Positions 7,679-17,096 of a stretch of DNA of 64,000 bases are shown in pieces (the first letter of the stretch is position 1; each line of letters opens with the position of its first letter). The translations under genes and the position numbers were made by a program. The notes under the pieces are model-generated. The model was not told the DNA's origin. It did no database searches and saw only the letters and a list, made by a program, of their open reading frames with translations. Source of the DNA: Paenarthrobacter nicotinovorans. GTDB taxonomy: Bacteria; Actinomycetota; Actinomycetes; Actinomycetales; Micrococcaceae. Location: positions 1-64,000 of the forward strand of contig NZ_SZVS01000005.1 of NCBI RefSeq assembly GCF_007670255.1, written 5' to 3'.

Positions 7679-9403
7679 CTAGCGCCGGCGACGTGAAGAT
7701 GTGCCGAAAACACCGCGCATGAGGTCACGGCCAAGCTGCGTTCCCATGGACCGGACCATGCTCTTGAGGCCGCCTCCCAACGCTCCACCGAGCGCTCCTG
7801 CAATGTCTCCGAACACGCTGTCCTGCGGTGAGGGCTGCTGGGGGACAGGTACGGGAGCGGGCGGCGTCGGGAAGGAATCGGGGGCTGATGACGCGGGACG
7901 CGAACTGGGCCGCCCGAGGATCTCTTCCTCGATACGGCGTGCCTCGGCATCGATGTCGGCCTGGGAAGTGCCTGCAGGCGAAGCCGGTGAACCGGAGGAT
8001 GGGACCGGCGGCTGGCCCGGTGCGGCATCCCCGGTGGGCGCTGCGGCCTTGCCGTTGAGTTTCTCGTAGGCCGAAAGATTGTCCACTGCTGTCCCGTACT
8101 TGGCCAGGAGGGAAGACGAGGCGATGGTGCTCTTGATGAGGTCATCGGCGCTGGGACCCATGACGGATTCAGGGGCGCGGAGCTTGGTCAAGGCCACAGG
8201 CGTAGGTGCGCCCTTCTCGTTCATGACCGTGATGACGGCCTCACCGATGCCGGCCGAGGTGAGGGTCTCTTCGAGGTCGTAGTCGCTCACCGGGAACGTG
8301 GACACGGTGGCTTTCAGGGCCTTGGCGTCTTCGGGCGTGAAAGCGCGAAGGGCGTGCTGGACACGGTTGGCCAACTGGCCCAGGACATCTGCCGGGACGT
8401 CCTTGGGCGTCTGGGTGACGAAGAAAATGCCTACGCCCTTGGAACGGATCAGCCGGACGGTGGTGGTGATGGCTTCAAGGAAGGCCTTGGAGGCGTCGTT
8501 GAAGAGCAAGTGGGCCTCGTCCAGGAAGAACACCAGCTTTGGTTTGTCGAGGTCGCCTGCTTCGGGAAGTTCCTCGAACAGGTCCGCCAGGAGCCACATC
8601 AGGAAGGTGGAGAACAGGAGGGGCTTGGTTTGCAGGGTGGGCAGTTCCAGGCAGCTGACCACACCGCGGCCGTCCGGGGCTGTACGGAGCAACTCTGCGG
8701 TATCGAATTCGGGTTCGCCGAAGAACTTCTCCATGCCCTGGGCTTCCAGGCCGATCAACTCACGCAGGATCACCCCGGCAGTAGCCTTCGACAGCCCGCC
8801 GAGTTCAGCGAGTTCGGCTTTGCCCTCGTCCGACGTGAGGAACTGAATCACCGCGCGGAGGTCCTTGAGGTCGATCAGCTCAAGGTTCTTCTGATCCGCG
8901 AAATGGAAGATCAGCTGGAGGCTGGACTCCTGGGTGTCGTTGAGATCCATGATGCGGGAAAGCAGGATGGGTCCGAAAGATGTGATGGTGGCCCGGACCG
9001 GGATCCCATTGCCGTCTCCGCCGAGGGAGAGGAATTCCACCGGGAAGTTCTTGGCTTGCCAGTTCTGTCCGAGCGCAGAGGTGCGCGCAGTCAGCTTCTC
9101 GCTGCCAGTGGCCGGCGTCGCCAAACCGGAAAGATCACCCTTGATGTCCGCGAGGAAAACCGGAACACCCGCCGTCGAAAGTTGTTCGGCGATCATGTGC
9201 AGCGTGACCGTCTTGCCGGTGCCCGTGGCGCCGGCCACCAGTCCGTGCCTGTTCATCATGGCGAGTGGCAGGCGTACCTGGGCTTCCTTGTGGACTTCAC
9301 CGTCCACAATCGCGGCGCCGAGCTCAATGGTGGCCCCTTCCAAGGTGTAACCCTCTTGGATGGTGGCGAGTTTTTCCGCAGTGGTTTTCTTGGCCATGCG
9401 CAT
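7679..9403 (-). CDS. HerA-like ATPase, DUF853 family
   Basis: 574 residues. Walker A GATGTGKT lies at 58-65 and Walker B VFFLDEAHLL at 291-300, with the N-terminal beta domain and long ATPase core of the YjgR/DUF853 group related to HerA helicases and VirB4. After about 430 a Pro/Ser/Ala-rich linker and a glycine-rich segment (ALGGALGGGLKSMVRS) lead to an Arg-rich end (SSRRRR). Family members are predicted DNA-translocating or remodelling ATPases without an assigned role. A second ATG (residue 3, at 9397) is a possible start. The gene begins 3 bp after the stop of the upstream acetyltransferase. Confidence 0.9.
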   Translation of the reverse strand: MRMAKKTTAEKLATIQEGYTLEGATIELGAAIVDGEVHKEAQVRLPLAMMNRHGLVAGATGTGKTVTLHMIAEQLSTAGVPVFLADIKGDLSGLATPATGSEKLTARTSALGQNWQAKNFPVEFLSLGGDGNGIPVRATITSFGPILLSRIMDLNDTQESSLQLIFHFADQKNLELIDLKDLRAVIQFLTSDEGKAELAELGGLSKATAGVILRELIGLEAQGMEKFFGEPEFDTAELLRTAPDGRGVVSCLELPTLQTKPLLFSTFLMWLLADLFEELPEAGDLDKPKLVFFLDEAHLLFNDASKAFLEAITTTVRLIRSKGVGIFFVTQTPKDVPADVLGQLANRVQHALRAFTPEDAKALKATVSTFPVSDYDLEETLTSAGIGEAVITVMNEKGAPTPVALTKLRAPESVMGPSADDLIKSTIASSSLLAKYGTAVDNLSAYEKLNGKAAAPTGDAAPGQPPVPSSGSPASPAGTSQADIDAEARRIEEEILGRPSSRPASSAPDSFPTPPAPVPVPQQPSPQDSVFGDIAGALGGALGGGLKSMVRSMGTQLGRDLMRGVFGTSSRRRR

Positions 9404-9406
9404 AGC

Positions 9407-9925
9407 TTAGCTGGGCTTGGCAAGATCCTTGCTGAAGGCCAAATGCTTGATGTCCTCGGGGTCGGCGGCGAGGTCGAACAGGGCTTTGTACCCTGTGGCG
9501 AGGTAGAGGTTCTTGGCCTCGGGTTGCCTTGGCCCGGTGGTCAGGTAGAGCTTCCGGTAGCCGCGCCGTCGTGCCTCGTTCTCGAGCTCTGCCAGGACCA
9601 AACGGGCCAGCCCGCGTCTGCGGTGCGCCGAGTGCGTCCAGATCCGCTTGAGCTCAGCGGTGTGCTCATCGTAGCGACGGAAGGCGCCGCCGGCGACGGA
9701 TTCGCCGTTCTCCTGAATGATGATCAGCGCACCATGCGGGGGTGCGAATTCCTCGGCGGGGTAGCGGTTCAGTTCCTCGGAAGCACCTTCGCTGCTGAAG
9801 AGGTCCCCGTACCGGGTGTTGTATTCAACGGCGAGCTCGTCCAGGAGCGGACGCACGCGAGGGTCCCGCATGGGCAGGCTGAGGACGGTAAGGCCCGACG
9901 GCGGCCGGGTTGGGGTTGAGGTCAT
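9407..9925 (-). CDS. GNAT family N-acetyltransferase
   Basis: 172 residues. The acetyl-CoA binding motif HRRRGLARLVLAELENEAR and the following beta strand RKLYLTTG define the GNAT fold; the substrate is unknown. The ATG at 9925 has a gaaagg site 6 bp upstream and is preferred over a longer frame beginning at 9952, which would start within the adjacent palindromic repeat. It is the first gene of a probable three-gene leftward unit with the HerA-like ATPase and a membrane protein. Confidence 0.88.
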   Translation of the reverse strand: MTSTPTRPPSGLTVLSLPMRDPRVRPLLDELAVEYNTRYGDLFSSEGASEELNRYPAEEFAPPHGALIIIQENGESVAGGAFRRYDEHTAELKRIWTHSAHRRRGLARLVLAELENEARRRGYRKLYLTTGPRQPEAKNLYLATGYKALFDLAADPEDIKHLAFSKDLAKPS

Positions 9926-9945
9926 AGCGTGCCTTTCGTAGGTGG

Positions 9946-10015
9946 AACCCAAGTAGGGGACAGATAACGCTCTACTGAGGGGCCAGAGCGACAGTATCTG
10001 TCCCCTAGTTGGGTT
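9946..10015. repeat. Palindromic intergenic element, copy A
   Basis: 21-bp arms (9946-9966 and 9995-10015) with one mismatch, plus an inner stem cgctct/agagcg around a short loop. The right end, ctagttgggtt, contains the stop codon of the FAD-binding protein gene. Same family as the elements at 24371, 40101 and 47863. Confidence 0.92.
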
Positions 10016-11948
10016 GGAGGGCTGGGACGGCGGTGGTCAGGGTTTCCAGGATCCTGCGGGCCAAGGCGTCGTTCTCCCGGAAAGGAGCTGCGTTGGTGTT
10101 CGGACGCGCGAACGCCCCAGCGCCCCAGCCCGAAGTCCAGGGACCCACGGCAAACAAACCCTGCTGTGGGCTTCCAACAGGCGACAGGACCTCGAAATTC
10201 CCGGAAACCAGGAGCTTGCCCGTCGAGTGTGTGCCCTCGGAAGTGAGCAGCCGCTGTTCGGTGCCCCAACCGGCGTCGTGCAGGTCCGCCAAGGCGGGAT
10301 TCGCCGAACGCTCGACCGAAGGGGAGGGCAACCGCGCTTCAATGTACGCGACCGCATCGACAACCAACGGCGACTGGAACGAGCCCGCCACGAAGCGGCC
10401 CAGGGACTCATCAGCACGTACCCACATGCCGGGGCCGAGGAATTTGAGGAGTCCGGCCCTGTGGAGGGCCAGCATCTCGCGGAGACGGTGCGACGGCGGC
10501 CCCGAGTCCACGAAACTGAAGAAACCGTGCCACCACCCATGGATGGACTGCTGGGAGCGGGCGTTCAGCCGTTCCTGCGGGACCAGCCGGCCAAGGTCCA
10601 TGTACACGTACAACAACGCAGTGAACAGGGCCAGGGTTTCGGAGTGGTCGGGCCCGGTCCGGAGGTCGAGGTCCCGCTGGATGTAGGCGGTAACTGCCCG
10701 CTGGACGGCGTCGTGGTCGGCGAAGGCGCAGCCACTGAGCGGGTGGTCAAGCTTTTCCAGGTCAAGGCGCAGGGCAGCATCGGGCACGGACACCGCCACG
10801 AGTTCCTCGCGAAGCTGGCTGTACCAGTCAAGGGCATCGAAGCGGGCTTCAAAGTCGGCCCAAGAGCCCAGGACACGCTCCGGGTAGCCGGTGAAGAGCT
10901 CACGGTAGTAGGCGTAGCCCGCGTCCTTGGCGATCAGCGGCCACAAATGCGCCCGGAAATCCAGTTCCTGATGCTCGGCGAGCAAGGCGTCGATGGCTGC
11001 TGCGGTGAAGTACCGCGGACGTTCCACCGGCGTGCGCAGTGTGGAGGAAATCTTGGAGTGGTAAGGCACCCCGCGTCGTGACCCTGCCCAAATCCGCGGC
11101 TCGGCACCGGAGGGCAGGTAGTCCAGCCCACCGTCGGGCCTTTCCTCGAAGCGGCCGCCACGGCCCTCGAACAGCAGCACGAGAAGGTCAACGAACGCCA
11201 GGCCCATGCCGGAGACGATGACGTCCTGGCCAGCCTCAATCCCCGAATAGTCCACGTCCGTGGTGTAGGACGGCGGCGCATGGAACCCGCCATGGCGGGC
11301 GGCGAACTCGCTGTGCCGGGCGGACTCGGGGTCAACCTGGGAGTCGGTGTGGCCCAGGGCGTACACGACGACGTCGGCGACCACCTCGGAGCCGGAGGCC
11401 AACCGCACGCGGTGGGAACCGTCGTCGTGTCCGCCTTCAGTGGCGGCCGAAACGGCGGAGGCGGGCGAAACGGAGGTGGCGGTGTCCTGGTGGACCGTTA
11501 CCGTCACCTCGGGGCCAAGGGCGCTGACTGCCCGGCCAAAGAACCATTCGAGGTACTTGCTTTGGAGCTGGCGTGTGGGAAAGGACGCGGGGGTCAGTTC
11601 GCGCAGTTGGGCCAGCAAGTGCGCTTCCAAGGGAGGGACGTCGCGGATGGTTCCGTTCAGAACGCCGGCGGCCCACGTCGACAGCCCCGGACCCTGCACG
11701 GAAGGACCCTCGCAGGTTACGGAGTCATCGGTGAACATGGTGACGTCCGCGGCGGTGGAGTTAAGAAGCAGTCCCGGGCTCTGGTCATAGCGCCAGATCC
11801 TCCCGGAACCGGGCTGGTGGGGTTCTATGACGTGGATGTCCAGGGGGCCGTTGAACAGGTCCGGCCGGTTGGCTGCGAGTCGTTCCAGGACACCGGCCGT
11901 GCGGGGACCGCCGCCAATGAAGGCGATGGCGGGAACTCGTGGCGGCAT
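10005..11948 (-). CDS. FAD/NAD(P)-binding protein
   Basis: 647 residues. The dinucleotide-binding loop AFIGGGPRTAG lies at 9-19 and a second nucleotide-binding segment (VIVSGMGLAFVDLLVLL) near the middle. This matches the large FAD-NAD(P)-binding family related to lysine/ornithine N-monooxygenases; the substrate is unknown. The ATG at 11948 follows aggaga by 4 bp and is preferred over an upstream ATG at 12044. The gene is divergent from the ABC/monooxygenase operon and may share its regulation. The last codons and TAG stop lie inside a palindromic repeat, so the C-terminal Gln-Pro-Asn is repeat-derived. Confidence 0.85.
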   Translation of the reverse strand: MPPRVPAIAFIGGGPRTAGVLERLAANRPDLFNGPLDIHVIEPHQPGSGRIWRYDQSPGLLLNSTAADVTMFTDDSVTCEGPSVQGPGLSTWAAGVLNGTIRDVPPLEAHLLAQLRELTPASFPTRQLQSKYLEWFFGRAVSALGPEVTVTVHQDTATSVSPASAVSAATEGGHDDGSHRVRLASGSEVVADVVVYALGHTDSQVDPESARHSEFAARHGGFHAPPSYTTDVDYSGIEAGQDVIVSGMGLAFVDLLVLLFEGRGGRFEERPDGGLDYLPSGAEPRIWAGSRRGVPYHSKISSTLRTPVERPRYFTAAAIDALLAEHQELDFRAHLWPLIAKDAGYAYYRELFTGYPERVLGSWADFEARFDALDWYSQLREELVAVSVPDAALRLDLEKLDHPLSGCAFADHDAVQRAVTAYIQRDLDLRTGPDHSETLALFTALLYVYMDLGRLVPQERLNARSQQSIHGWWHGFFSFVDSGPPSHRLREMLALHRAGLLKFLGPGMWVRADESLGRFVAGSFQSPLVVDAVAYIEARLPSPSVERSANPALADLHDAGWGTEQRLLTSEGTHSTGKLLVSGNFEVLSPVGSPQQGLFAVGPWTSGWGAGAFARPNTNAAPFRENDALARRILETLTTAVPALQPN

Positions 11949-12234
11949 GGTATCTCCTGAAATGCAGTGGTTGGTGATGCCCAATCTAGGGACTGACCGA
12001 CGTGCTGGTCGAGGAGCGGGTAACCGCCGTTCACCACGCGTCATGGGCCGTTAACCAACGCAAAACAGCGACTCATACGACGTTTCGTGACGCGGATTGT
12101 GACGCCCCAAGAACTCCGGCGAAGCCCCGAGAAGTCCAGTGAAGAAGTGCAAATACCCGCCTTGCTGGAGGCTTTGGCACGCCCATAGATTGGCAGCCAT
12201 CCGATAGAGAACAACCAACGAAATGAGGTGGCGC
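11949..12234. promoter_or_regulatory. Divergent FAD protein / ABC operon promoter region
   Basis: 286-bp gap between two start codons, so promoters for both directions must lie here. Direct repeats of gtgacgc at about 12090-12111 and a ccgttaaccaacgc stretch near 12050 are possible regulator sites. No convincing -35/-10 pair could be chosen. A ggtgg site precedes the permease ATG. Confidence 0.35.
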
Positions 12235-13200
12235 ATGAGTGCAATCGCACCGCCTGCCACGGCGGACACTGCACCGCCCACCCCGGATTACTCCGAGTAC
12301 AAGCTGGTGCCCGCCCGGCATCCCTGGCGTTGGGTGGGGACGGTGGTTGTCGCCGCCGGTGTAGCCGCGATCGCCTGGTCCCTTGTCACGAATCCCCGCT
12401 GGGAGTGGGGCGTGGTGGCCCAGTGGTTCACGGCGCAGTCAGTGGTCACCGGCCTTGTGGAGACGCTCAAGCTCACCGCCATCTCCGGCGTCCTTGGCTT
12501 CGTGCTCGGCTTCATCCTGGCGCTCATGCGTCTGTCGGCTTCGCCATTGCTGGTCTCGGTGTCCTGGACGTTCTCCTGGATTTTCCGCTCAACCCCGCTG
12601 CTGGTCCAGCTCCTGCTCTGGTACAACCTCGGCTACCTGTACGAGAAGATCAGCCTGGGCATCCCCTTCACCGATGTCCGCTTCTTCGAGGCGCAGACCA
12701 CCACGCTGATCAGCCAGTTTGCTGCAGCGGTCCTGGGCCTGACGTTGAACCAGGCCGCCTATTCGGCGGAAATCATCCGTGGCGGCATCCTCTCCGTGGA
12801 CCAGGGCCAGCTCGAGGCTGCCTCCGCTTTGGGCATCCCGGCCTGGAAGCGCAATACCAGGATCATCCTGCCCCAAGCCATGCGAGCCATCCTTCCCAAC
12901 GCGTTCAACGAGATCATCGGCCTGGTCAAGGGCACCTCGATTGTGTACGTCCTGGCCTACTCCGAGCTGTTCTACACGGTCCAGGTCATCTACAACCGCA
13001 CCCAGCAGGTGCTGCCGCTGCTCCTGGTGGCGACGCTCTGGTACGTGGTCATCACCTCGGTGCTGAGCGTTTTCCAGTACTACATCGAACGCCACTTCTC
13101 CAAGGGCGCCGTCCGGAACCTGCCGCTCACCCCGCTGCAGAAAGCGCGAAAGTTCTTTGCAAGCCATGCTCCCGCCTCGACCACGAAGGACGCCCGATGA
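12235..13200 (+). CDS. Polar amino-acid type ABC transporter permease
   Basis: 321-residue inner-membrane permease of the His/Glu/Gln/opine class. It has a long N-terminal leader, then several hydrophobic helices, and the cytoplasmic coupling loop [20 protein letters not shown] that docks on the ATPase. The ATG at 12235 has gaggtgg just upstream and is preferred over 12223. Its TGA overlaps the ATG of the ATPase gene by 4 bp. First gene of the operon containing flavin monooxygenases, so the cargo is probably their substrate rather than an ordinary amino acid (inference). Confidence 0.92.
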   Translation: MSAIAPPATADTAPPTPDYSEYKLVPARHPWRWVGTVVVAAGVAAIAWSLVTNPRWEWGVVAQWFTAQSVVTGLVETLKLTAISGVLGFVLGFILALMRLSASPLLVSVSWTFSWIFRSTPLLVQLLLWYNLGYLYEKISLGIPFTDVRFFEAQTTTLISQFAAAVLGLTLNQAAYSAEIIRGGILSVDQGQLEAASALGIPAWKRNTRIILPQAMRAILPNAFNEIIGLVKGTSIVYVLAYSELFYTVQVIYNRTQQVLPLLLVATLWYVVITSVLSVFQYYIERHFSKGAVRNLPLTPLQKARKFFASHAPASTTKDAR

Positions 13201-14111
13201 GCATCATCGCCGCACGCAAGCAAGCAACGACGACGGCGGCACAGGCTGCCGCTGAAACCCCGGCCGCCGCCTCGGCCGGGACAGCTTCAGCCGGGTCAGC
13301 TCCGGCCGCAACGGCTGTGCAGCGCGCTGCCACGCGTGGGCAGGTCGACATCACCAACGTCCGCAAGTCCTTCGGTGCCACGGAGGTCCTCAAGGGGGTG
13401 TCCCTCTCGGTGCCCCCGGGTGGTGTCGCAGTGATCGTGGGCCCGTCCGGCTCCGGCAAGTCCACCCTGTTGCGGACCATTAACCACCTGGAAAAGGTCG
13501 ACGGCGGCTACATCACCATCGACGGCGAACTGGTGGGCTACGAGGTCCGCGGCAACAAGCTCCATGAACTGCGCGAGAAGGACATCCTCAAGCAGCGCAC
13601 GAACATCGGCATGGTGTTCCAGAACTTCAACCTGTTCCCGCACCTGACTGCGCTGGAGAACGTGGCTGAGGCGCCGGTCGTGGCGCAGGGCCGTTCCAAG
13701 GCCGAAGCCCGCAAGCGCGGACTGGAACTCCTGGACCGCGTGGGCCTGAAGGACCGTGCAGACGCCTACCCCCGCCAGCTTTCCGGTGGGCAGCAGCAGC
13801 GCGTTGCGATTGCCCGGGCACTGGCCCTTGATCCGAAGATCCTGCTCTTCGACGAGCCCACGTCCGCCCTGGACCCGGAGCTGGTCAACGAGGTCCTCGA
13901 TGTCATCCGGGAACTCGCCACGTCAGGAACCACCCTCATCGTGGTGACCCACGAGATGGGCTTTGCCCGGGACGTCGCAGACACGGTGGTGTTCATGGAC
14001 GACGGTGTGATCGTCGAGTCCGGCTCGCCCCAGGACATCTTTGCCAACCCCCGTGAAGAACGTACCCGCACATTCTTCTCCCGAGTCATCGAACCGGCTT
14101 TCAACATCTAG
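13197..14111 (+). CDS. ABC transporter ATP-binding protein
   Basis: 304 residues. Walker [10 protein letters not shown] at 82-90, Q-loop FQNFNLF at about 141, signature LSGGQQQR at 195-202, Walker B ILLFDEP at 215-221 and switch His in VVTHEM. It energises the permease encoded just upstream. The first 48 residues are an unusual Ala/Thr/Ser-rich extension before the ATPase core starts at [10 protein letters not shown]; an internal start would remove it, but none is supported by a ribosome site. The ATG overlaps the permease stop. Confidence 0.95.
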   Translation: MSIIAARKQATTTAAQAAAETPAAASAGTASAGSAPAATAVQRAATRGQVDITNVRKSFGATEVLKGVSLSVPPGGVAVIVGPSGSGKSTLLRTINHLEKVDGGYITIDGELVGYEVRGNKLHELREKDILKQRTNIGMVFQNFNLFPHLTALENVAEAPVVAQGRSKAEARKRGLELLDRVGLKDRADAYPRQLSGGQQQRVAIARALALDPKILLFDEPTSALDPELVNEVLDVIRELATSGTTLIVVTHEMGFARDVADTVVFMDDGVIVESGSPQDIFANPREERTRTFFSRVIEPAFNI

Positions 14112-14120
14112 GACCCCTTC

Positions 14121-15128
14121 ATGCTTCGCACCACCCGTTCCACCTCCGCCGTCCGTCCCACCAAAACCAAGCTTCTGGCACTCGCGGTGCTGCCCGCCGT
14201 CGTCCTTCCTGTCCTGGCCGGTTGCGCCGACCCTGGGGCGTCGGCAGCCAAGCCGGAATCCGAAGCCGCCAAGAACGGCATCGTCTACAACACCTCCGTG
14301 GACCAGAACCGCATCCGCAGCGAAAAGGATGCAACTGCCGCTGCAGCCGTCCCTGCCGCCATCGCCAAGGACGGCAAGCTGACCGTTGCCACCACCGCCG
14401 GTTCCATCCCGCTGTCCTTCCACGCCACGGACGACAAGACCCCGATCGGCGTCGAGGTGGACATCGCCCAGCTGGTGGCCGACAAACTCGGCCTTGACCT
14501 GGACCTGCAGGTGACCTCGTGGGAGAACTGGCCGCTGAAGACCCAGTCCGGCGACTTCGAGGCCGTGTTCTCCAACGTGGGCATCAACGCAGCCCGCGTG
14601 AAACTCTTCGACTTCTCCACCTACCGCGCGGCCTTCATGGGCTTCGAAGCGAAGAAGAGCTCCAGCTATGACATCAAGGGCTCGGACGACATCTCGGGCC
14701 TGAAGATTTCCGTGGGCTCGGGCACCAACCAGGAAAAGATCCTGCTCGCCTGGAACAAGGAGCTCGAAGCGAAGGGCAAGGCGCCGGCCACGCTGCAGTA
14801 CTACTCCTCCGACGCCGACACCATCCTGGCGCTCTCCTCGGGCCGAACCGACCTGAACCTCGCTCCGTACCCGTCCGTGACCTACCGCGAGAACACCCGT
14901 GACGACCTCAAGGTGGTTGGCAAGGTCAACGCCGGCTGGCCGTCCGAGACCTTGGTGGCAGCAACCACGCTCAAGGGCAACGGCCTGGCCCCGGCCATCA
15001 CCGACGCCTTGAACTCCACCATCAAGGACGGCTCCTACGCCAAGGTCCTGGAACGCTGGGGCCTTTCCGAAGAAGCCGTCCCCGAATCCAAGACCGTCAC
15101 CGAAGCAACCTTTGGAACGGGCAAATGA
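14121..15128 (+). CDS. ABC transporter substrate-binding lipoprotein
   Basis: 335 residues with a twin-Arg-free lipoprotein signal. The hydrophobic stretch at 18-32 leads to lipobox LAGC (Cys35), so it is anchored outside the membrane. The body is a family-3 periplasmic-binding fold (GVEVDIAQLVADKLGLDLDL; FSNVGINAARVKLFDFSTYR). The ligand is unknown. It closely resembles the product of the separate gene at 24458-25441, including the conserved VPAAI...DGKLTV segment. The stop overlaps the following monooxygenase start by 4 bp. Confidence 0.94.
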   Translation: MLRTTRSTSAVRPTKTKLLALAVLPAVVLPVLAGCADPGASAAKPESEAAKNGIVYNTSVDQNRIRSEKDATAAAAVPAAIAKDGKLTVATTAGSIPLSFHATDDKTPIGVEVDIAQLVADKLGLDLDLQVTSWENWPLKTQSGDFEAVFSNVGINAARVKLFDFSTYRAAFMGFEAKKSSSYDIKGSDDISGLKISVGSGTNQEKILLAWNKELEAKGKAPATLQYYSSDADTILALSSGRTDLNLAPYPSVTYRENTRDDLKVVGKVNAGWPSETLVAATTLKGNGLAPAITDALNSTIKDGSYAKVLERWGLSEEAVPESKTVTEATFGTGK

Positions 15129-16291
15129 AATTCCAGGTCCTGGACATCATTCCCCACCTGAAGAATCCGGTCACGGGGGAGATCGTCTCCACCGCTGACC
15201 GGCTCAACCAGGTGGTGGAGACTGCCCGCCGTGCCGAGCAACTCGGTTTCGACAGCTTCTCCGTGGGGGAGCGGCACGCCGGCGAGTTCGTCTCGTCCTC
15301 GCCGACGACGGTCCTCGCCGCCATCGCGGCCGTCACCAGCCGCATCCGCCTCCAGACCGGGGTCACTGTGCTCTCCGTGCTGGATCCGGTGCGCGTGGCC
15401 GAGGACTACGCAACGATCGACCAGCTCAGCCGTGGCCGCCTCGAACTGGTGATCGGCAAGGGCAACGAGGTACTGCAGTACCCGCTCTTCGGCCTGTCAC
15501 TGGATGACCAATGGGACCTCCTGGCCGAGAAATACGCCCTGCTCCGGAGCCTGTGGCGCAAGGAAAGTGTCACCTGGTCCGGCCGCTTCCGGCCCGCCCT
15601 CACCGAACCAACGACGACGACGCCGCGCCCCTTCGCGGGTTCGCCGCGGATTTGGCACGGCTCGGCTACAACCCTGACGTCCGCTGCGCTCGCCGCCAAG
15701 TGGGGCGATCCGCTGTTCACGGCCAACGCAATCCAGCCCCGGGAAAACTACAAGGTCCTGATCGACCACTACCGCGAAGAGTACGAACGCCACGGCCACG
15801 ATCCGCGGCACCAGTACCTTGGCTCTGGCAGCGGGGCAGGCGGGGTATTCATCGCGGACACCACGCAGGAGGCCATCCGTCAGTACGGTCCCGTCTATGA
15901 GGGCCTGACCGCCGGCCGCAATGTGCCGGGCAACAACTCGCCCTTCCGGGACATCGAACACGCGGTTGCCGAGGGGCCCGCCCTGGTGGGAAGCCCGGAG
16001 CAGGTCATCGACAAGATCCTCAGCTACCACTCGCTGTACAACCACGATCTCCAGTCGATCTCCCTGCCCACCACGTTGCCGTTCGAGAAGCAGCTGGAAA
16101 TCCTGGAGCGGTTTGCCCTGGAAGTCATCCCGGCCGTCCGTACGGCCGCCCCCACCACACTGTGGGAGTCCGGGGATCCCTTTGCCGGCCGCCCGGAGTT
16201 TGCCGGGGCCACGGAACCGGACGCCGCTGCAGCCGTCACCGCCGACCACGCCTTGAACAGGAGCGACACCGCACATGTCTACGCACACTGA
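15125..16291 (+). CDS. LLM-class flavin-dependent monooxygenase
   Basis: 388 residues with the TIM-barrel pattern of bacterial luciferase-like oxidoreductases (GFDSFSVGERHAGEF near 40; TGVTVLSVLDPVRVAEDYATI; GRLELVIGKGNE). Such enzymes use reduced flavin and O2 to oxidise small substrates, including sulfonates, sulfones and nitrilotriacetate. It is translationally coupled to the binding protein by a 4-bp overlap, so import and oxidation appear linked. The exact substrate is not evident. Confidence 0.9.
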   Translation: MKFQVLDIIPHLKNPVTGEIVSTADRLNQVVETARRAEQLGFDSFSVGERHAGEFVSSSPTTVLAAIAAVTSRIRLQTGVTVLSVLDPVRVAEDYATIDQLSRGRLELVIGKGNEVLQYPLFGLSLDDQWDLLAEKYALLRSLWRKESVTWSGRFRPALTEPTTTTPRPFAGSPRIWHGSATTLTSAALAAKWGDPLFTANAIQPRENYKVLIDHYREEYERHGHDPRHQYLGSGSGAGGVFIADTTQEAIRQYGPVYEGLTAGRNVPGNNSPFRDIEHAVAEGPALVGSPEQVIDKILSYHSLYNHDLQSISLPTTLPFEKQLEILERFALEVIPAVRTAAPTTLWESGDPFAGRPEFAGATEPDAAAAVTADHALNRSDTAHVYAH

Positions 16292-17096
16292 AACCGCGCT
16301 CGAAGCCTTCGACGAGGAATGGCAGGAGTGGCACGCAGCCCACGAACGCTACCGCGCCCACCCGCACGGCTTCCTGGCCGTCACCCACCTTCACTGGTTG
16401 ACCGCTGAGCCGACCCGGCTGGAAGGTGCGCCGGGAACCTGGAGCGCGGCAGACGACGTCGTACGCGTTGAACTTGAGGCGGGCGAAAACCTGCTGCAGG
16501 ACGGAGTTGAGCTCAGCGGCAGCGTTGGGCTCGGGCCGATCGCGGAACGCGGCGGCATCAACCTCGTATCCGGGGACACCGTGATCGAGGTGGCCAAGCG
16601 GGGCGGCGAGTACATCGTGCGCCCGAGGAACCCGGAGAACGCGTTGCTCCAGGAGTACCAGGGCACACCCGCGTACACCCCCAATGCGGCGTTTGCCGTG
16701 GCTGGGACCTTTGTCCCGTTCGAGGCGCCACGCGAGACCACCGTGGGTGCCGCCGTCGAGGGCATCCAGCATGTCTACGAAGCCCCGGGTGAAATCCGTT
16801 TCAAACTTGCCGGGCAGGAGCTGTCGCTGACCGCGTTCAACGGGTACGCACCGGGGTCCTTGTCCGTGCTGTTCACGGACCAGACTTCCGGAAAGACCAC
16901 ATACGCAGCGAACCGGTCGCTGTCCGTGACACCCGCCGCTGATGGCACCGTGACGCTGGACTTCAACCGCGCGGTCAACCTGCCGTGCGCCTACACGGAC
17001 CTCGCCACCTGCCCGCTGCCGCCTGCCGAAAACCGGCTGCCCGTGGCCATCGAAGCCGGCGAAAAGATTCCCTACGAACGTCAGGACCAGAAGTGA
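16275..17096 (+). CDS. DUF1684 family protein
   Basis: 273 residues, all beta-rich, with no signal peptide. Family hallmarks are the N-terminal WQEWHAAHERYRAHPHGFLA region, the central GxxxxxxVP-like segment, and the C-terminal block NRAVNLPCAYTDLATCPLPP preceding ENRLPVAIEAGEK. I recognise this as DUF1684, whose function is not established. The ATG at 16275 lies 17 bp inside the upstream monooxygenase gene and the stop overlaps the next start by 4 bp, so it is an integral part of this catabolic operon. Confidence 0.88.
   Translation: MSTHTETALEAFDEEWQEWHAAHERYRAHPHGFLAVTHLHWLTAEPTRLEGAPGTWSAADDVVRVELEAGENLLQDGVELSGSVGLGPIAERGGINLVSGDTVIEVAKRGGEYIVRPRNPENALLQEYQGTPAYTPNAAFAVAGTFVPFEAPRETTVGAAVEGIQHVYEAPGEIRFKLAGQELSLTAFNGYAPGSLSVLFTDQTSGKTTYAANRSLSVTPAADGTVTLDFNRAVNLPCAYTDLATCPLPPAENRLPVAIEAGEKIPYERQDQK

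Noticed and set aside
12228..13196. Long frame overlapping the permease and continuing into the ATPase
   Set aside because: The upstream part is an out-of-frame reading of the permease gene; only the part from 13197 has ABC motifs.
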